In this document: positions 32,477-46,900 of the stretch, one piece after another
Position numbering within the stretch: position 1 is the stretch's first letter
Layout: every line of letters begins with the position of its first letter
Assembly (NCBI GenBank): GCA_001599755.1
Contig: BCHX01000004.1
Coordinates: 1,550,001-1,614,000 of the forward strand
Length of the DNA stretch: 64,000 nucleotides
Direction of reading: 5' to 3'
From: Gliomastix tumulicola
Lineage: Eukaryota; Ascomycota; Sordariomycetes; Hypocreales; Bionectriaceae
Notes under the pieces: model-generated
What the model saw: the letters and a program-made list of their open reading frames with translations, nothing else
Databases searched by the model: none
Told to the model about the DNA's origin: nothing
Made by a program: the position numbers and the translations under genes

Positions 32477-35400
32477 TAGCTGTCTGTTCCCGGCCTTATC
32501 CACAGCAGGGGCGGTAATCGTCGGCTTCTAGAAAAATTCTTCTGGCCTTGTGGCCTCCTTCCAAAGGGAAGGCAGCAGGGATTGATTTCGCTTCTTCGAG
32601 AAGCTCTGACGTTTGACGAGGTTTTAATGTGCCGGCCGGCGGAGGTGCCAACATGAGGCTCGCGCGCTCCCCGAAGCTACGATACTGGGCAAGCTAATGT
32701 AGCACCACCGACTACCCGTGACTCAAGAATCGGATCATCGTCAGTTCGATCGGTGATTCAAAGAAAGGTGATTGCTGTGGATATCGATCAGGTAATAATA
32801 TTGGCAGTCCCAGCGGATTTTTGTCCCTCAGCTGAAGCACCGTGTCGACTAAACCTGGCCGGCCCGGGATACTCAAAACCCATCAAGGTGATGATGCGGC
32901 TGAAAAGCACGCAACAAGCCCACTGAGCTTGTCAGTTCCGCCCTGCTGCGCGCAGGGATTCCGAGGCCCGGAACGCGAGACGAGAAAGATGAAGAAGAAG
33001 AAAAAAAACGCCATTTTTCGACCCATTACCGGAGCCTCTAGCTCGTTTCGCTTGACTCTTTTCCCTTACCCAATATCATGATGGGAAAGGGGGCGTGCTT
33101 GTCACCCAGCTTTGTCACGATGGCTTCCCGCTCCACTGTCGGCTCCGATGCGTTTGACTCGGAGAGGGTGGGCTGCCCAGTCAGTCAGTCAGTCGGTCAC
33201 GTCCATGTATCGAGTACTTGCTGCGGGTTCAGGGAGACAAAGTCGCAGCGCGGACGTGTACAGCTATCTCGGCCGGACCAAGATGGCATAGATGCATGCA
33301 AGCGGGCGGGCAGACAGGCCTTTCTCCCCCGCGGATCCTCGGACATGAATCCTAGGATGGCCTTCGCCAGCTGGCGGTGAGGGATGGGACCATCACGAAG
33401 CAGCCAAAGATGGGAAACGCAGCATGTGAAAAAGCAAGAAGGGTGCCTATCTCTGTCGCTCTCCCCCCGGAGATCCCCATCGTGCATTTGTCCTCGCAGC
33501 AGCCACAGGCGCCCGCGTCCCGCAAAGATCATGTACGCACCGCCCAATGAGCATCACAGGATAGCTACGGACCGTATATTAAAAGCCATGCAACCCGTAC
33601 GTCACAGGGCGTCCGTGTGTAAGCAAGCCCCTTCGCGATCGAAGACAGGTCACGAAGGGCCAAAGTGGTAAAAAAGGCGCCCCCCGGAGTTATACCGCGG
33701 AGAAGCTCGAGTGCGCAGGACAAGTCACGTCCACGTCCAGCTCGGCAGGGTCTTGACGGGCGTTGAGGCGCAGCTTATTAATCGCCTACCCTATGCTCAA
33801 ACAGGGTTGCTCGTACCGCGAGATCGAGAAAGTCGAAAAACACACACACACACACCGGCAGACGAGAACGGGGACGAGACCCTGGAGAAGGACGCAAACA
33901 AAGGGGGAACCAGCACGTTCTTTCCGAGGATATTCGTGATGGAGGGAGGCCGAGAACAGGGTCATGACGCCACGACGCGCGAGATGGCGCTTGATGGCGT
34001 CGAGATGGTTAGACGGTAGTCTATTCAATAGATCTTGCTCCCCCGTCGATCGGCCGCCCGTCGCTCCCCTCCTTTCCAGCCAGGTCTGCGTATCTCGTGC
34101 CGCTGCCGCATGCGACTATTGGCCCGTCGTCTCGCAACAATGAGATGTTAAATCAAGGGCAGAAAAATTGCAAAACCGTCGCTTGGGTTTAGGCTGCTCC
34201 GTCGGGCGGGTGCGTGAAACGTAGTGGCTGCCCACCATCCACAAAACATCCCCCCTGTCGTCAATAGACTTAAGACTTCAACTTCCACACTCTCCGGCGC
34301 ACCGGGTTCAAGGCTTGAAGAAGAAAGAAAAAGGAACAGACTAGAAGCCTTCTAGAACCCGATCCCGACGCATCATTGGCCGCGGCACCCCGGTTCCGTT
34401 GGCGTCAACGCAAATGATAGAGTGAGTCGCGACACGTAACGTTAGTATCGGCGTGGCCGGGCTGGGTTGTGGCTTTTTTTCTTGCTTTTTTTTCTGCTTT
34501 TGCTCCTTGGGGCGCCCGAGATTCTGGGCTGGGCCCGTGTAGTAGGGGTGGGTCTATTCGAAAGCCAAAAAGATGGTGGTGTCATACTATCCCGGATCTG
34601 GAAGGATTCTAGAACATGCAGGGGATGTTTCTCATGAATTGCTGAATGAGGTAAGACTGGCAAAAGGGGGTACAAGGGATGAGAGAGGTTCCAATTTGCT
34701 TCCACGGCGCTTCCATCGCGACAAGGAAGGATCAGCGCGAAGCACAGAGATGAGAATAGGGGGCCAAGACAGCAAGGGAGGATGAGGATGTGCCGCCATC
34801 CCGGGATCAAATGTTGGACACCAGGGTTCCCTGATCCAAGCGTTTATGCAGGCTCAGCTTCTAGATCAAGAGCGGCACGCCGAAGGTTTGTTGCACGATG
34901 CCCAGTAATATTTGATACGCTCTGCCGGACTGCGCATGCATGTCGTGAGACGGCGCCTCAGCGCCCGTTGGTGTCTCAGGAGCGAATCCCCGGGCACCAT
35001 AACGCCATCGCCGCGCGCGCTGGTTGGGGGGACATTGGCTGACCGGGCACTCGCTGTCTTTTCTTCGACGGGCAGGTAAATGGGTAATCGTAGCTGCTGA
35101 TACGTTGCGAGGGTTACTACAAGGGTTTCCGAGATATGGTTCGCTTGCGTGGTCAGCTGCGCGGACTACACTGTGCATAGAGTTTACGGAGAGATGGACA
35201 TCCAGATACTGATGGCCCCAGCGTCCAGGGCCAGGGCTTCTCGGATGCACTGGAAAGCCGGCAATTTCCTCTTGCGTGTCCCTGATGAGAGAATGCGCGA
35301 TGGTGACACCAGCAACGCCCATCTTCCATTCCGCAAAGTCTCACCTCTGTCATGATGAATAAAACCATTACCCATCGGCGCGCCGTCCAGGGTCCACACA

Positions 35401-38400
35401 GCCCAGCAGCCCATCAATCAACGAGCGCCTACCAAAATGGGGTGGAGGGTTTGTCCCGGCAGCGGGCGCTCGTTGAGTCAGGGGTGTGGTGCGCGTCCAG
35501 CAAATTGCGTCGACGAGTGCGTGTGCGTGCGCCATGTCGGGAATAAGGAAGAAACCAAGGTGGAATTTCAAGATGCTGACCGCCATCGCCAGACTGCCTT
35601 CTGATTCGTGTGCTGAAACATAATGGCACAGAGGGCACAGCCGGTGGGCTTTCGGCAGGTAGGCTGACCAACAGAGATGGGCTTGAAACCGTCCACGCTG
35701 ATCTCTTTGCTGTGTCGTGTGTGTCCCAAGGGATGGACCCTCCCTCCATGGCGGTACTGATGGCCTGTCTGTCACTTTACTCAGGAGGAAAAGATCGTCA
35801 GGCGGAGGTGTTTAGGCCATTTGCGCCCGTCACGAACGGCTTCCCCCCTCCCGAGGTCATCATCATAACCTGCTCGTGATGTTCCTTTGTACGTGTTGGA
35901 GGGGGGTCGTACGTAACCCTCCCGTTTGCTCCTTCGCTCGCATTTTTCGATTTCATCCCTTGCTGCTGCATGACGGTGGCGAACTTGTGAGGTTTCTGGG
36001 TGGGACAGTCCCCCTCCGTGGAACGTCCGTGAAACCGGACATGAGTGGAAATTCTGAGATGTCAGTTCATGGGGTTTGGATTGTCATCTTCGCCCTGGAG
36101 ACAGATACTGAATCTGGCAAGCCACCGCCGCGGAAAATCCCGCTTCTCTCTGCTTTCTAGATGGTGACAGGTCTCGCTCTGTGGGGGAGAGGAGCCTCAA
36201 GGAGGTGAGGATACTCAGTCGTCTTATCACGCTCTGACACATGTAGCGGGCGCAAGGAGAAAGGTAATAGATGGGATGGATAAATAGGAGAATGCAACCA
36301 CACAAGGGCCTACCTATTCCAAGTGCCGAAACACACACATGTCGCATCGTATGGCTTTGCCGCTGGACGACTTAAGCCGAGCCGGCAAACGACCGATGGC
36401 GCATTGCTTCGCTTCCCTGGCACCCTGGACTGTAGTATTGGTTAGTGATGCCAAAGAGACGGGCGACGAGACCAAGCGAGGATCAACACGCCCTAAAGCC
36501 CAAGTGTAGGGGGGGAGAGTGTAACCCTTTGATTCCTTGTGAGAGTAGTTTGCGGGCCACCGGACGTTGCCCCTCCTCATCACATCACAGCGTCGATCAC
36601 GCCAGGGCTGGGGACGAGTGGCCAAATACTCTCGTCAATCTATTGATGAAAGTCACACCATCGGGCCCACAAATCGCTGTCGTGTCGTGCGGCGAGAGGA
36701 AAGCGAGAGCCTGTGTGGCTTTGTTTGTGAAGCATTCCCACGGACCGACACACAGCAAGGAACGAGGGGAGAAGCTCGATGTTGAGCGACGTCATCCCAG
36801 ACGTGGGACAGCCACAGCATAAAAAGAAATATCGGTCTCCACATATTTTGGAGAAGAGCCAAATTGACGAGCGCCGGGGTTTGGCGAACATTGCGACCAA
36901 AGATCTTTGCTATCATCACCCTGGATCCTTGAAGCAAGCACCGAACCCTTGACAGAGCGAGTCGGTGTGAAGCATATTTGAGCAAAGGGTACTGCACAGT
37001 CGCGGTGACTTTATTTCGAGTGTGCTGTTAAAGAACGCCTCTCGGAGAAATAGGATCGCCGAGAGATTCACAAGATCCCTCTTCCCATCTTGTACGCTTG
37101 GGAATGACTGCACCGGGAGTTGGAAAGACAGTGCAGTGCATAAAGCGCTCTGCTAGCCAAGGGCGCGCAGCTTGACTTGGTAAATTAGCATCGCAATCGT
37201 GTGGGGGCAGTGACAGACTGTGCAGTCATGACTGGGCTGAGGATGCGCACTGGGTCAGTAATTGTGACCTTGCGAGCACAACGGCCTCACACAATGCCGG
37301 CGCTTGCTCCTTTAGTGGGCACTTGCGCTTGTCGTTCTAGAGCAGGTAGGGCGTGGATGGCCATTCCTCGAGCAGTAAATGACCGGCTTGTGGACAGAGC
37401 TAACGCAGCGGAACGTCTTAGACGGGCGACGGCGGGGGCTGCTAAACAGACACTAGAACAATGAACAAGTCGCGGGGATGGAGGCTATGGCTATCCAGGA
37501 GGAGCTGGTAGGACACTTGACTGTTGCTCACAGATGCTCACAGATGCTCGAGGTGGTGTCGAACGTGCATCTGGCTGGGTGGCAGTCTTGGGCCTCACTC
37601 ACCCTGCATATCCTGATGATTGATGCTGATTTGTGTGATGATTAATGCTTCTGCGCCGCCCGCGAGGGATCGGTCCTAACGCACCTGTGCAGATGGTGTG
37701 TCAGCATCGGCTGCACAGCACGCAGACAAAGTCCAAACTCCCAGGCTAATACGTCCAAAACGCTGGCTTGGCGCGCAAGCGTCCTCCGTGAATCGTACAT
37801 CGTGATGTTGGTGGAAGATCAGTGGCAGTGCTCCCGCTAACACATCCAGCGCCCAGCAGAGGGTCCGCACTATAAGATGACTGGGTAAGACCCTCGATAT
37901 GATGATGCTGGGGACCCGTGGCAGCCGTGGGATCGTCAGACGTGCTAAGAAGGTCACTCGACGCGTTTAAGGCAAGTGTCAGGTCATGTACAGAGATATA
38001 GTGGATGGGAAGCCACCCCACCCCAGGATAGGTCTGTGAGTGCCCATTCGCGGGCCTTTGTCGAACAAGGCAGGTCATCGGCAGACCACTGTTGGCCTGA
38101 GCGAATGGACGCCCGAAATCTGTCTTTTACTCCCTCTCCTCAGCACCCGTCCTGTTGGTCCGGCCCCCAAATCTGTGTCCTCGAGGATAGGAGAGTGATT
38201 AGTGAAGGAAAAGGGAAAGCCATGTTGGTCCCGTATTACCTCTTTGGGACCGTCCCCAAAGCTATCGAATGATCTTCCATCGGAAATCCTTGAAAATGAG
38301 GGGAGGGATGTGACCTGAGGGACATGTCGCATTGCATTTAGAGTGTGTTGGGACAAGCGGGCGGACTGGGATCGCAGCGTCCTGTTGTCGTCATTGCTGC

Positions 38401-41258
38401 GCGCGTGCACCTTATGCACGAGCAGTCACTACGCTCGGGCCTGTGAAGGGGCATCACGGGTTCGTCGTTGTTGGGCCAACTTGCACGTCAATCTCCGCGG
38501 CCGATAATGCGTGCAACCAGCGACAGGGACGTGTTGACTTCTAGAAGCAGCCTTGTCAGCCTTTTCTTGCGGGCACGCCGTTTAAACGTTTACGGCTGTT
38601 CACTGCAAACGTGTTTGACTGGCTGTGCTTGTGCGGCGGTTGCGCCTCGTGGCTCGCCAACGCCGGAGAGACTGTCTGGGATGTTCTGTGCGGTGGCTTG
38701 TTGAGGCGCCCAGCCAGCCAACCAGGCAGCCTAGGGTCTCTGAGACCAGGGCGTCGAGACCTGTGATAAATTTGACGACTGTCCATTCAGCTGCATAGTT
38801 CATGATCCGATAGTGTGAGTGGTGGCTTTTTGGTAGCATCAGCTAGCTGAGCATGGTCTGTTCGGCTCTTCCAGAGGCTGGCCTCGCGACGACCAGCTTC
38901 AGAAGGTGACGGCTCCTCATGCTAGCAATGACCGAGGCCGGGGCTCCGTTCCAGAAGGGCCAGCCATCCATGTCATTGGCTGCTGAAGGTTGCTTCTAGC
39001 GTCCTTCTAGTGTGTGTGCACGGTGCAAAATGGAACCCGACTGTCCACAAGAGCCCAGCCCAGCCCAAGTCCAGTCCAGGCAGGGCAGGGCACGGTCGCG
39101 ACAGGGGATGGATGGGCGCTCTGGCTTCTGAGAAGGGCGCCCACCCCTCCTGTAGATGCAAGTACCTTTGACTTTCCCTTTTGCCGATGCACTTTGGCAA
39201 ATGCACCACTGCTAATCGCCGGCGCCGCAGCCACTCACAGGGCGAGACCAGTGCACTCTATGGTCCACCGACCTGTTGTTTCCGGCCTAGTGCTCTCGCG
39301 CCATGTCAGACTGTGAGCAATTCACGTCTGAAAAGTGGTCTCGTCGTTGTTTCTCCTGTCGATGCGACCCAGACAGCGGACGGGCGCAGGGGCCCTGACG
39401 ACGGCGGCGGTTGAGGCACATGGAACAACGGGAGAAACACAATCGATGATAAATGACCGAACAAAAAGAACACGAATGGAAGAACCAAGGAAAGCAGGAG
39501 ATGCTGATCGATGATCGGCGGGTGACGCTGGTGAAACCGCAGGCGAGGAGTAGCCGTCAGCGTGGCCGGAGAAGAATGGAAATGCCATCGTCGTCATTAC
39601 GTGAACACGCAGTGACTCTTCAGCATCGACACTTCCTTCCACTTCTTTTTGGAAGCTTTCCAGTGGACGTGCCCCGTTGAGGAGTGGGTCCGCATCCGGG
39701 CAGGGCGCAGTGAATGTACCTGGGTACAAGTGTACATCTGGCCGTCGTGGCAATTTCATTGGTCCACAGGAGGGGCCGGCAGTGGGTCAGGTCGAGGAGG
39801 GAGACGTGATGTGCGCCTGCGCCGAAGGGTCGCTACAGCATCGGGTAGCGTGTACACGAAGCAGCAGAGGCCTCTGCGCTGAGGTCCGGAGGGGCCTGAG
39901 GGACAGGTGATGGGGAGAGAGAAATTGGGATTGGGAACGCCATGGAAACCTTGTCGGACAATGGAGAAGCCTGGGAGAAGGGCTCCCAGGTGTGGGCCCA
40001 GGGAATCACAGAATGTCGCTAGAAAACGGGGCCAAGGGGGCAGACCCCGGTCGTTACTTACGTACGGGGTGGGCCGTGGAGGCCAGGACATGCACCTTGC
40101 ACGCAAAAAGAGCCAGACAGAGCCGATTCATTGATTGATTGATACGTAAGGTCGTCCCAGGCATGGGTCCCCGTCCACACTGGCACCTCGCTGTCCGAGG
40201 AGCGGTACATGGGTACATGCACTTTCGCTGGGGACGCCGCGGTGGCGACAGGTACCCCCTTCGCTCTTGCCCTCTTTTCGTCCTGCCCTCTTTTGCTCTT
40301 TCCCACCCTGGTCATGTCACTTTCTCACAGTCACTACGGAAGTAGCGTGTGCATCGTACCTACCTTCCCTGGTATATACATACTACAGGCCCTGTCCCTC
40401 CTCCTTGAGCAGAAACTCCTCCCCCCGACCTCTCCACCATATCATACCAGACCTCCCCCAACACCATCCCTCGCCGACCATCAACTCCCTTCTACATCTT
40501 CGCCCTTCGACGTACGCCTGGCCTCTGTGTCGCTCATTACTTCGAGACTCCGTTCGCCTGCAGCTCAGCGAGTCTGCTAACCACCATTCGCACCAACCGA
40601 TCACCAGCACCTCGACGACAGCCTACTACTGACTATTTATAATATCATCAAAGAGGGTTCGGCCGACGACAGTCCACCACCACCACGACGACATAGTTTC
40701 GGCTTCTACTGAGCCTTGTTCGCTATCCCCGACAGGCTTTCTGCGGAAGCCGACGAACTACCAAACTTTGGGGCTGCCCTGCGCTTCTCGCTCTCCAGCC
40801 ACCCACGCCGAATTCCGTCATTCCAGCCTGGTCAACGTTCCTGCTGGTGCCATTCTTGGGGGTCAGACACCATTCCCGCGCCTCGCCACTTTTAAGCGAC
40901 GGACCATTCTTTGAAAGAGTTTGGGCTACTGCTGCTCCTCAGGCCACTTCTGCAATAGCGCCCATGAACGACCAGGGACGTGGGGTATAACCAGTTACGT
41001 GTTTGCAAATCCTGGGTTTGACAAGCTCGAGGCGACTCCGACCGACACCAAGCAGCAAGCACAAGGTTTCGACAAGCCGTCATCCCCTCCGCTCCCGCCC
41101 TCTTCCCCCACGTACTACTTGTTTGCCCTTCTGCCTCCCTCGGACCTTTGTCTTCATTTGGTCATATAACCAGGCGCCAGCCTTGTACGGCCTCGGGAGG
41201 CAGGATATCCGTCAGTTCGCCATCGGGACACCTGCCCACTTAGGCGAAGGACAGAGAT
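32477..41258. other. 8.8 kb gene-poor region ending in long RGS-gene leader
   Basis: No supported coding gene: open frames are short, overlapping and without family features, and I could not assemble spliced models. Short simple repeats occur ((CA)n at 33840-33854; CAGT tetramers at 33179-33195). The last ~900 bp (from about 40370, TATA-like TATATA near 40373) are pyrimidine-rich with short upstream ATGs, fitting a long promoter/5' UTR of the RGS gene, as is common for fungal developmental regulators. A non-coding RNA cannot be excluded. Confidence 0.5.
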
Positions 41259-43001
41259 ATGCACAAATCGAAATCCCACAAGACGCCTCCATCGCCGTTT
41301 CTGTCGCCCTGCTTGCAGTTCCCGATCCAGGAGCCGCCGACACGGCCCTCCTCTGCCTTCGAGGACTTCACTCTCTTTGATGTCCCCGATTCGAGACCCT
41401 CTAGTGGCCTCTTCGCCTCGACACCTTCTAGCCCTCGATCAGCCATGGGCACGCAACCACCCACGCTCACCGAGATTCTTCTCGATGTCGCGCCTCCGCC
41501 ATGGACCCTGAGCGCCTTCATGGCCTATCTCTCCACCAACCACTGCATGGAGTCGCTAGAGTTCACCCTCGACCTCCAGCGATACGCCGCGATCTACGAC
41601 CAGAACCTTGCTGACCACCCCTCCTCCCTCGAGAGCAACGCGCAGCTGGGACATCTGTGGGATAAGCTGATCAACGTCTACGTCGCTCCTTGCTCCCCGC
41701 GAGAGATCAACATCCCTTCGCCAGTTCGCGACAGGTTACTACGCATTCCGGCAAGGCCCGAGCCTCCTCACCCTCGCGCTCTGGAAGAGGCTGGCCGCAT
41801 CATTCACGAACTGATGAACGACTCCCTCCTCGTACCATTCCTCGAGTCCGTCAGCCCCCTCCACCTCGACACATCTGCAGGACATCACCACGGCCACTCC
41901 AGCCCCTTCCCTCCCTACCTTTCTGTGGGCGCTGGCTCCTCATCTCCCCGAACTGGTTCGACTCATGGGTCTGACTTGGAAGGGGGCCTCACCGACGACA
42001 GCGACGGCTACTCACCTCCCGCCAACGAGCCCATGACTCCCCCGACGACTCCTCCCACGTCGGCAGACTGGGGGTTTCCCCATTCTCCAGGTGGGCTGCA
42101 GCGTGCCATGGCCGCCCAGAAGGAGGGATGGAAGAAGTTTGGAGCCAAGCTTGGCCTGCACCGCAAAGACCAGCCCACCAAGCGACCCGCTCCCACGTCT
42201 TCGGATCCCACCAACCGTCATAGCAATCCGTTATGAGGGTTACAGGCCGTGTCTGTTTCTACTACCTCTTATCCCAACAGCCGATCTTCGGTCTCGTCCA
42301 CTGGTTGGCATGAACCACATCCTGGTCAGAAGCTAGCACTCCCGACCATCGTTCCTGATGGACAGGGAGCCGATCATGGAAACAGTGGTGATAACAATGG
42401 TAGAGATAGCACGGTCGGGACCCTTGAGTCGCCCGTGGCGCAGAACCTAGATGTCCTTTCACCAACGCAGAGTGTCAGCGCGACTAGCATGTCGTCGAGG
42501 AGAAACGCGGAGGTCATTGGGACACCACTTGACTCAAGCATCTCTCCCGACGACCGAAGTGTGGGCTCAGTAGCCATCTCGGAGGCTCACTCGTCAGCAC
42601 TAACCACGACGCATACTCTGCAGGTGGATGTCGACATGGACAGGTACACCAAGATGGAGATGGACGAATCCCAAGTGACTGAAGTCCTACCCTCTCCAGC
42701 TCTCAGCACCTACTCGGATGTATCCAACTATCTTGACTATCCGGGTGAGCCTGAGGAGATGTATGGCGTGGTGAGCACTGCTTACAATGCGTCATTCGTC
42801 CGGATGGCACCCTGCGATGACCTGTATGGCTGGAACGCAGAGTGGGATCGCAGGCTTCCCGACCCCCTGCCCTCTCCCCCCTCGGGAGAGCGGCAGGCTG
42901 GTGGACACTCGCTCCTTCATCGACGTGGGCGGCGTTCCAAACACAACCTTCTTGGGCGAGTCCTTGGCGTGGGCAGGACACCATCCAGGATTCGCCCCTG
43001 A
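41259..43001 (+). CDS. RGS-domain protein, RgsA type (regulator of G-protein signalling)
   Basis: The first exon encodes a Pro/Ser-rich leader, then an RGS domain at about residues 70-200: PPPWTLSAFMAYLSTNHCMESLEFTLDLQRY, LWDKLINVYVAPCSPREINIPSPVRDRLL and ARRIIHEL-like sequence ending NDSLLVPFLES. RGS proteins speed GTP hydrolysis on G-alpha subunits; A. nidulans RgsA acts on GanB. Frame 1 stops at TGA 42234-42236 (325 residues). The same frame then stays open for 250 codons to 43001. A 51-nt intron (42230-42280, GTTATG...CAACAG), a multiple of three, would remove the stop and give a 563-residue product with an acidic Ser/Thr-rich tail. Which form is made cannot be decided here; the annotated end is that of the long form. 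Confidence 0.8.
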
Positions 43002-43986
43002 ACATCATCGGCAGCGACTGGTCACTCACGTCGCCTCGCTGCCGTGTACGAGAAAGATATGTGCGCAATCACATTTCATCGGATTTTTCTTAGAGTTTCT
43101 CAACAGCGGATCATCACGACATGATCATAATGGCGACTTCCTTCACTCAACAAGTGCAATTTAGCGGCATTCGCGGGAACATTTAAAATACCATCATAGA
43201 AAGGGGAACTCTACAACCGGCGTCGGTTTTCTATTACAAAGCGTGCATTTTCGAAGCATCTTTTGTATACCAATTTTTTCTCACGAGTCGACGAACTATT
43301 CTGGTCGGACGGATCATAAGGGCCTCACCGCTCTTTCTTTTCTTTTTCAATTTCTTGTTGTCCTTTCTTATGTTACATCTCTCAGCGTTGTATTGATAGA
43401 CGGTTTTTACGGCTCTTGGGCTACATTTATGACGGACGGATTACAGGAGGCTGAGGGAGAAAGATACCCATTTCCCTTTTGGACAAAGAAATAATACCAC
43501 ATGAATTCAGTTTCAAACAATGAATTTGTGGCATCCGTGACCATTCACACAGTAAAAGAATTAATACTTGAAGCTATAGGAGCATTTAAACGTGGTGCGT
43601 ATGCGGATTTAGGTCTTGTCTTGCACCTGTTGCCATCTGTGTGCCTGTTTACCTTGTGTTCATGATCATCAGGGACCATTTTGTTAATGCGAAGCAAGTA
43701 GGAAAGAATCAACTGATCAATCAAAGCTGCGATAGGCAGCAAGCTTCCATTCTCTGCCCACTCTGTCTGATATGATTAAAGTACAAAAACACGAAGAAGA
43801 AAAAAAACCAAAAAAAAAATCAGCAAAACAAGGCCCCTATTCCCTTTCAAAACTGTGGTATCAATGTATAATAAGACGCAGACCGCGATTGAAAGACCAA
43901 ACAAAGCCGGGGGCAGAAAAGTGTGAATATCGTTACACATGAAGTTGTTCTCTCGTTACTCGGGGGACACCCTTTTCGGTGTCAAT
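43002..43986. other. Intergenic, convergent 3' ends
   Basis: About 1 kb, AT-rich with A-runs near 43798-43820. It should contain the 3' UTRs of the RGS and Ulp1 genes. No gene seen. Confidence 0.5.
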
Positions 43987-46900
43987 TCAATAGACGCGGA
44001 GGTCAAAGTCGTTGCTGAAGCCCTGGTTGAGCAGCATGGACGCGATGCGGATGCGCTGCAGGGGCATCTCGTGGGCGTCGTAGCAGTCGGCGGGGTTGAG
44101 GCCGAGGGCGACGCACATGGCGTTGGTGATGGTGTGGACGCCGCAGTCCCAGCCGTTAGTCTGGCGCGGGGCGTCGTGGCGGACGACTTGCCAGTCGGCC
44201 TCGACGAAGCGGTCCTCGAGGATGCTCTGGACCCAGTGGAGGGCGAGGTCGGTGTTGTGGGCGTTGCCGCGCGGGTTGAGCGAGTCCATGTGGGCGATGG
44301 TGCGGTGCGAGGGGCGGACGACGACGAGCGTCCAGTGGAGGTTCTCGCAGATGGGGAGGAGGATGGTGTCGACGTCGAGGAAGTTGTTCTTGTCGACGTG
44401 GTTGCGGCGGAGGGCACGGTGTGTGCGCTCAGGGCCGCGCTCGACGAGCTGCTTCCAGAAGAAGGAGTTCAGTGCTAGGCACTTGCGCGTGTGCGCTCTG
44501 GTGTTCTTAATGCCAGCGGCGCTGTTGATGGCGCGGTCAAGCCACGTGAGAGATCCGTTGACGATCTCGTCGTTGAGCCATTCAGTAGGAGGGACCACCT
44601 TGGCAAAGTCGTGACGTCGAAGCTCGATACCCTCCGAGGTCGTGGCGAGAGAGGTGGCTGGTGAAGCACGGAGTGTGTCCTGGGCCCTCTGGACCCATTC
44701 GGGGGACAGCGTCTCAACGATGCGCCTCCCGGGGAGACGAAGGCCGTGTGTGCGGGCGAGACGCTCCTGGAGCTCGAGCTCTCTCTGCTCGTCGGCGGCC
44801 TTTCGTGCGGCTTCCTCGCGAGCCCTAATTTCCTCCTCAATTTTGCGACGGGCCTCCTCGGCCTCGCGAGCCTCGCGCTCTTTCTGGGCCTGGATGGCGT
44901 AGCCAGAATCGCGGCTGATGCGAAGGACAGACGGCTCGTCAAAGATAGTAGCAATGCGAGCCTGGGCTGCCTCGATGCCGACCGGCTCCTGATGAACAGG
45001 AAATCTCCAGCGACTGAAAAAAGGATCAGGCTGGTATGGACTCAACAGATCGGGAGTCGAGGCCTCCGGCTGCGGCTCAGGACTAGTTGCTGGTCGTGGA
45101 GTGGGTGTAATAACCTCGTCAGCCCAACGTACAGTCTTACGCGGCTCAGAGGGATCTCGTGCGGCGCGACGCTCCCGATAGCGCGATCGCTCCTCTTGGC
45201 GAAGGATGGATTTCTTGCGCTCGTTGATACGTCGGATTGTCTGAGCAAGCGGACCATTGCGATCCGGTGCAGGTGAGAAGGGCGGTGCGAAGAGCTTGGT
45301 GGGATCCGGCTGGGGCTGCTGCTGCTGCTCAGCCAGGGCATTGCGAGCGATGTTAACATGGCGATCGGCCCGCTTGTTCTTCGCCGCAAACACCTTGTCG
45401 AGCAAAGTCCCCCGAAGACGCTTAGTCTTGGAACGGGGGTGACGACGACGAGGGAAGGTCGGCTGCTGCCTTTTCTCGGGGGAGGAGTAATAGTCATGGA
45501 ACTGTTGCGGAGGAGAGGTGGGAAGTTCAGGGTCGTCGACGGGGAAGCAACCCGGCATGTCCTCGTAAGGCATGGTTGATGATGAGTGTGGAGGATTGTC
45601 TGAAGTGGATGAAGTGGGAAGATGGTCTGAATTGTGTGACAAGTGTGACGAGTGTGATGAGTGCGACGAGTGCGAGGAATGCAAAGAGATTGAGTCTCTT
45701 GAAGATGAGTGATCTGATGCGTTGTGATTGAAAGTGCGAGTGCGGTTGCGAGAGTCAGAAGCAGAATTTGCTGGAAGATGCGAAGACTGTGTAGACTGAG
45801 CAGATGGGGAATGATGAGAAGGAGAGAAGGAGAAGGATGGCTTGTCGGGGGAGGACGACAATTTATAAGTGGGAGAATGGGCAGAACCAGTCGATTCATC
45901 GTAAACAAACAATGCACCAGAGTCTATTGATGGGCGTGGTGGCAGGATGTCCACGATGAGGATATCGTCAGTTGAAGGCGTGGTGAGAAGAGGCTGAAAC
46001 GGGGCTGGACGAGGCTGGGGAAGGGTTTGCTGCTCCAAATCTGGAAGTGGGGCGCCGCCGTTGGAAGCATGGGCTGCACGCGAAATGGACAGCTCTGAGG
46101 CTGGTAAAGTTTGTTGTCGTTTGGGTGGCGTTCCGTGCGCATTGATTTTCAGGCGGGAGAATGTAGAGGGCGGGGGTGAGGATGATGATAAGGATGAATC
46201 GGGTCGTAGCGACTGCTGTGAGGCGTGCGCATCGGGGATAGTGTCGCGAGGGGCTGATGTGTCCTGGGTCTTCGGTAACGACCCTGATATCATCTGCTGG
46301 TTGGGCACTAGGGTTTCATCGGATGAAGAGTGCAGAGACCCCGCGAACATCTGCTCTAAGTGTCGGCGATGGCTGCCGGTAGCTACGTAGGTCGGGGGGA
46401 CCAAGTCCGCGTCGATGGCCTCCAGGTCGAGCACTAGCTGGTGCAGCGTCGCGGTCGACAATCCGGTGAGTTTGTGCAGCTCCGTATTCAGCTGCGACGC
46501 TTCTATGCTGGTTCGTAGTGTTGGTATTAACAGAGGAGAAGTAAGGACTTTCTTGACCGCAGCGAGGCGTCTCTTCTCATGTGGTGTAAGTCCGAAATCC
46601 AACGTCTGAGGAATGCCTTCTGGGAATCGCGCCCGGAGGCTGGCGAGTTTCTTGACATCGTATATGGCCTTACGCGTCTTGGAGAGGCGGTCGATGAAGT
46701 AGTTGATGTTCTTTACTGCCGGCGGGATCGATGGGTCGTCTCCGGTTGCTCGGTCCGGAGCATCAACGCCCTCGAGGGCGGAGCCGAGGGACTCGGCGAT
46801 CCGGATCGCCGTCTCGCTCTCGATTGAAGTTAGTCGGTAGAGGGTCGTCTCGACGGCCTGGAGGAGGTCGTTCAGCTCCTTGGCCCGCTCGTCGAATGCT

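Noticed and set aside
34861..35322. 153-codon minus-strand frame in the gene-poor zone
   Set aside because: No recognisable domain and overlapped by several equally long frames; no splice support.
42234..42236. Programmed stop-codon readthrough in the RGS gene
   Set aside because: The TGA is followed by GGG, not the CTA context linked to fungal readthrough; a 51-nt 3n intron is a simpler explanation.
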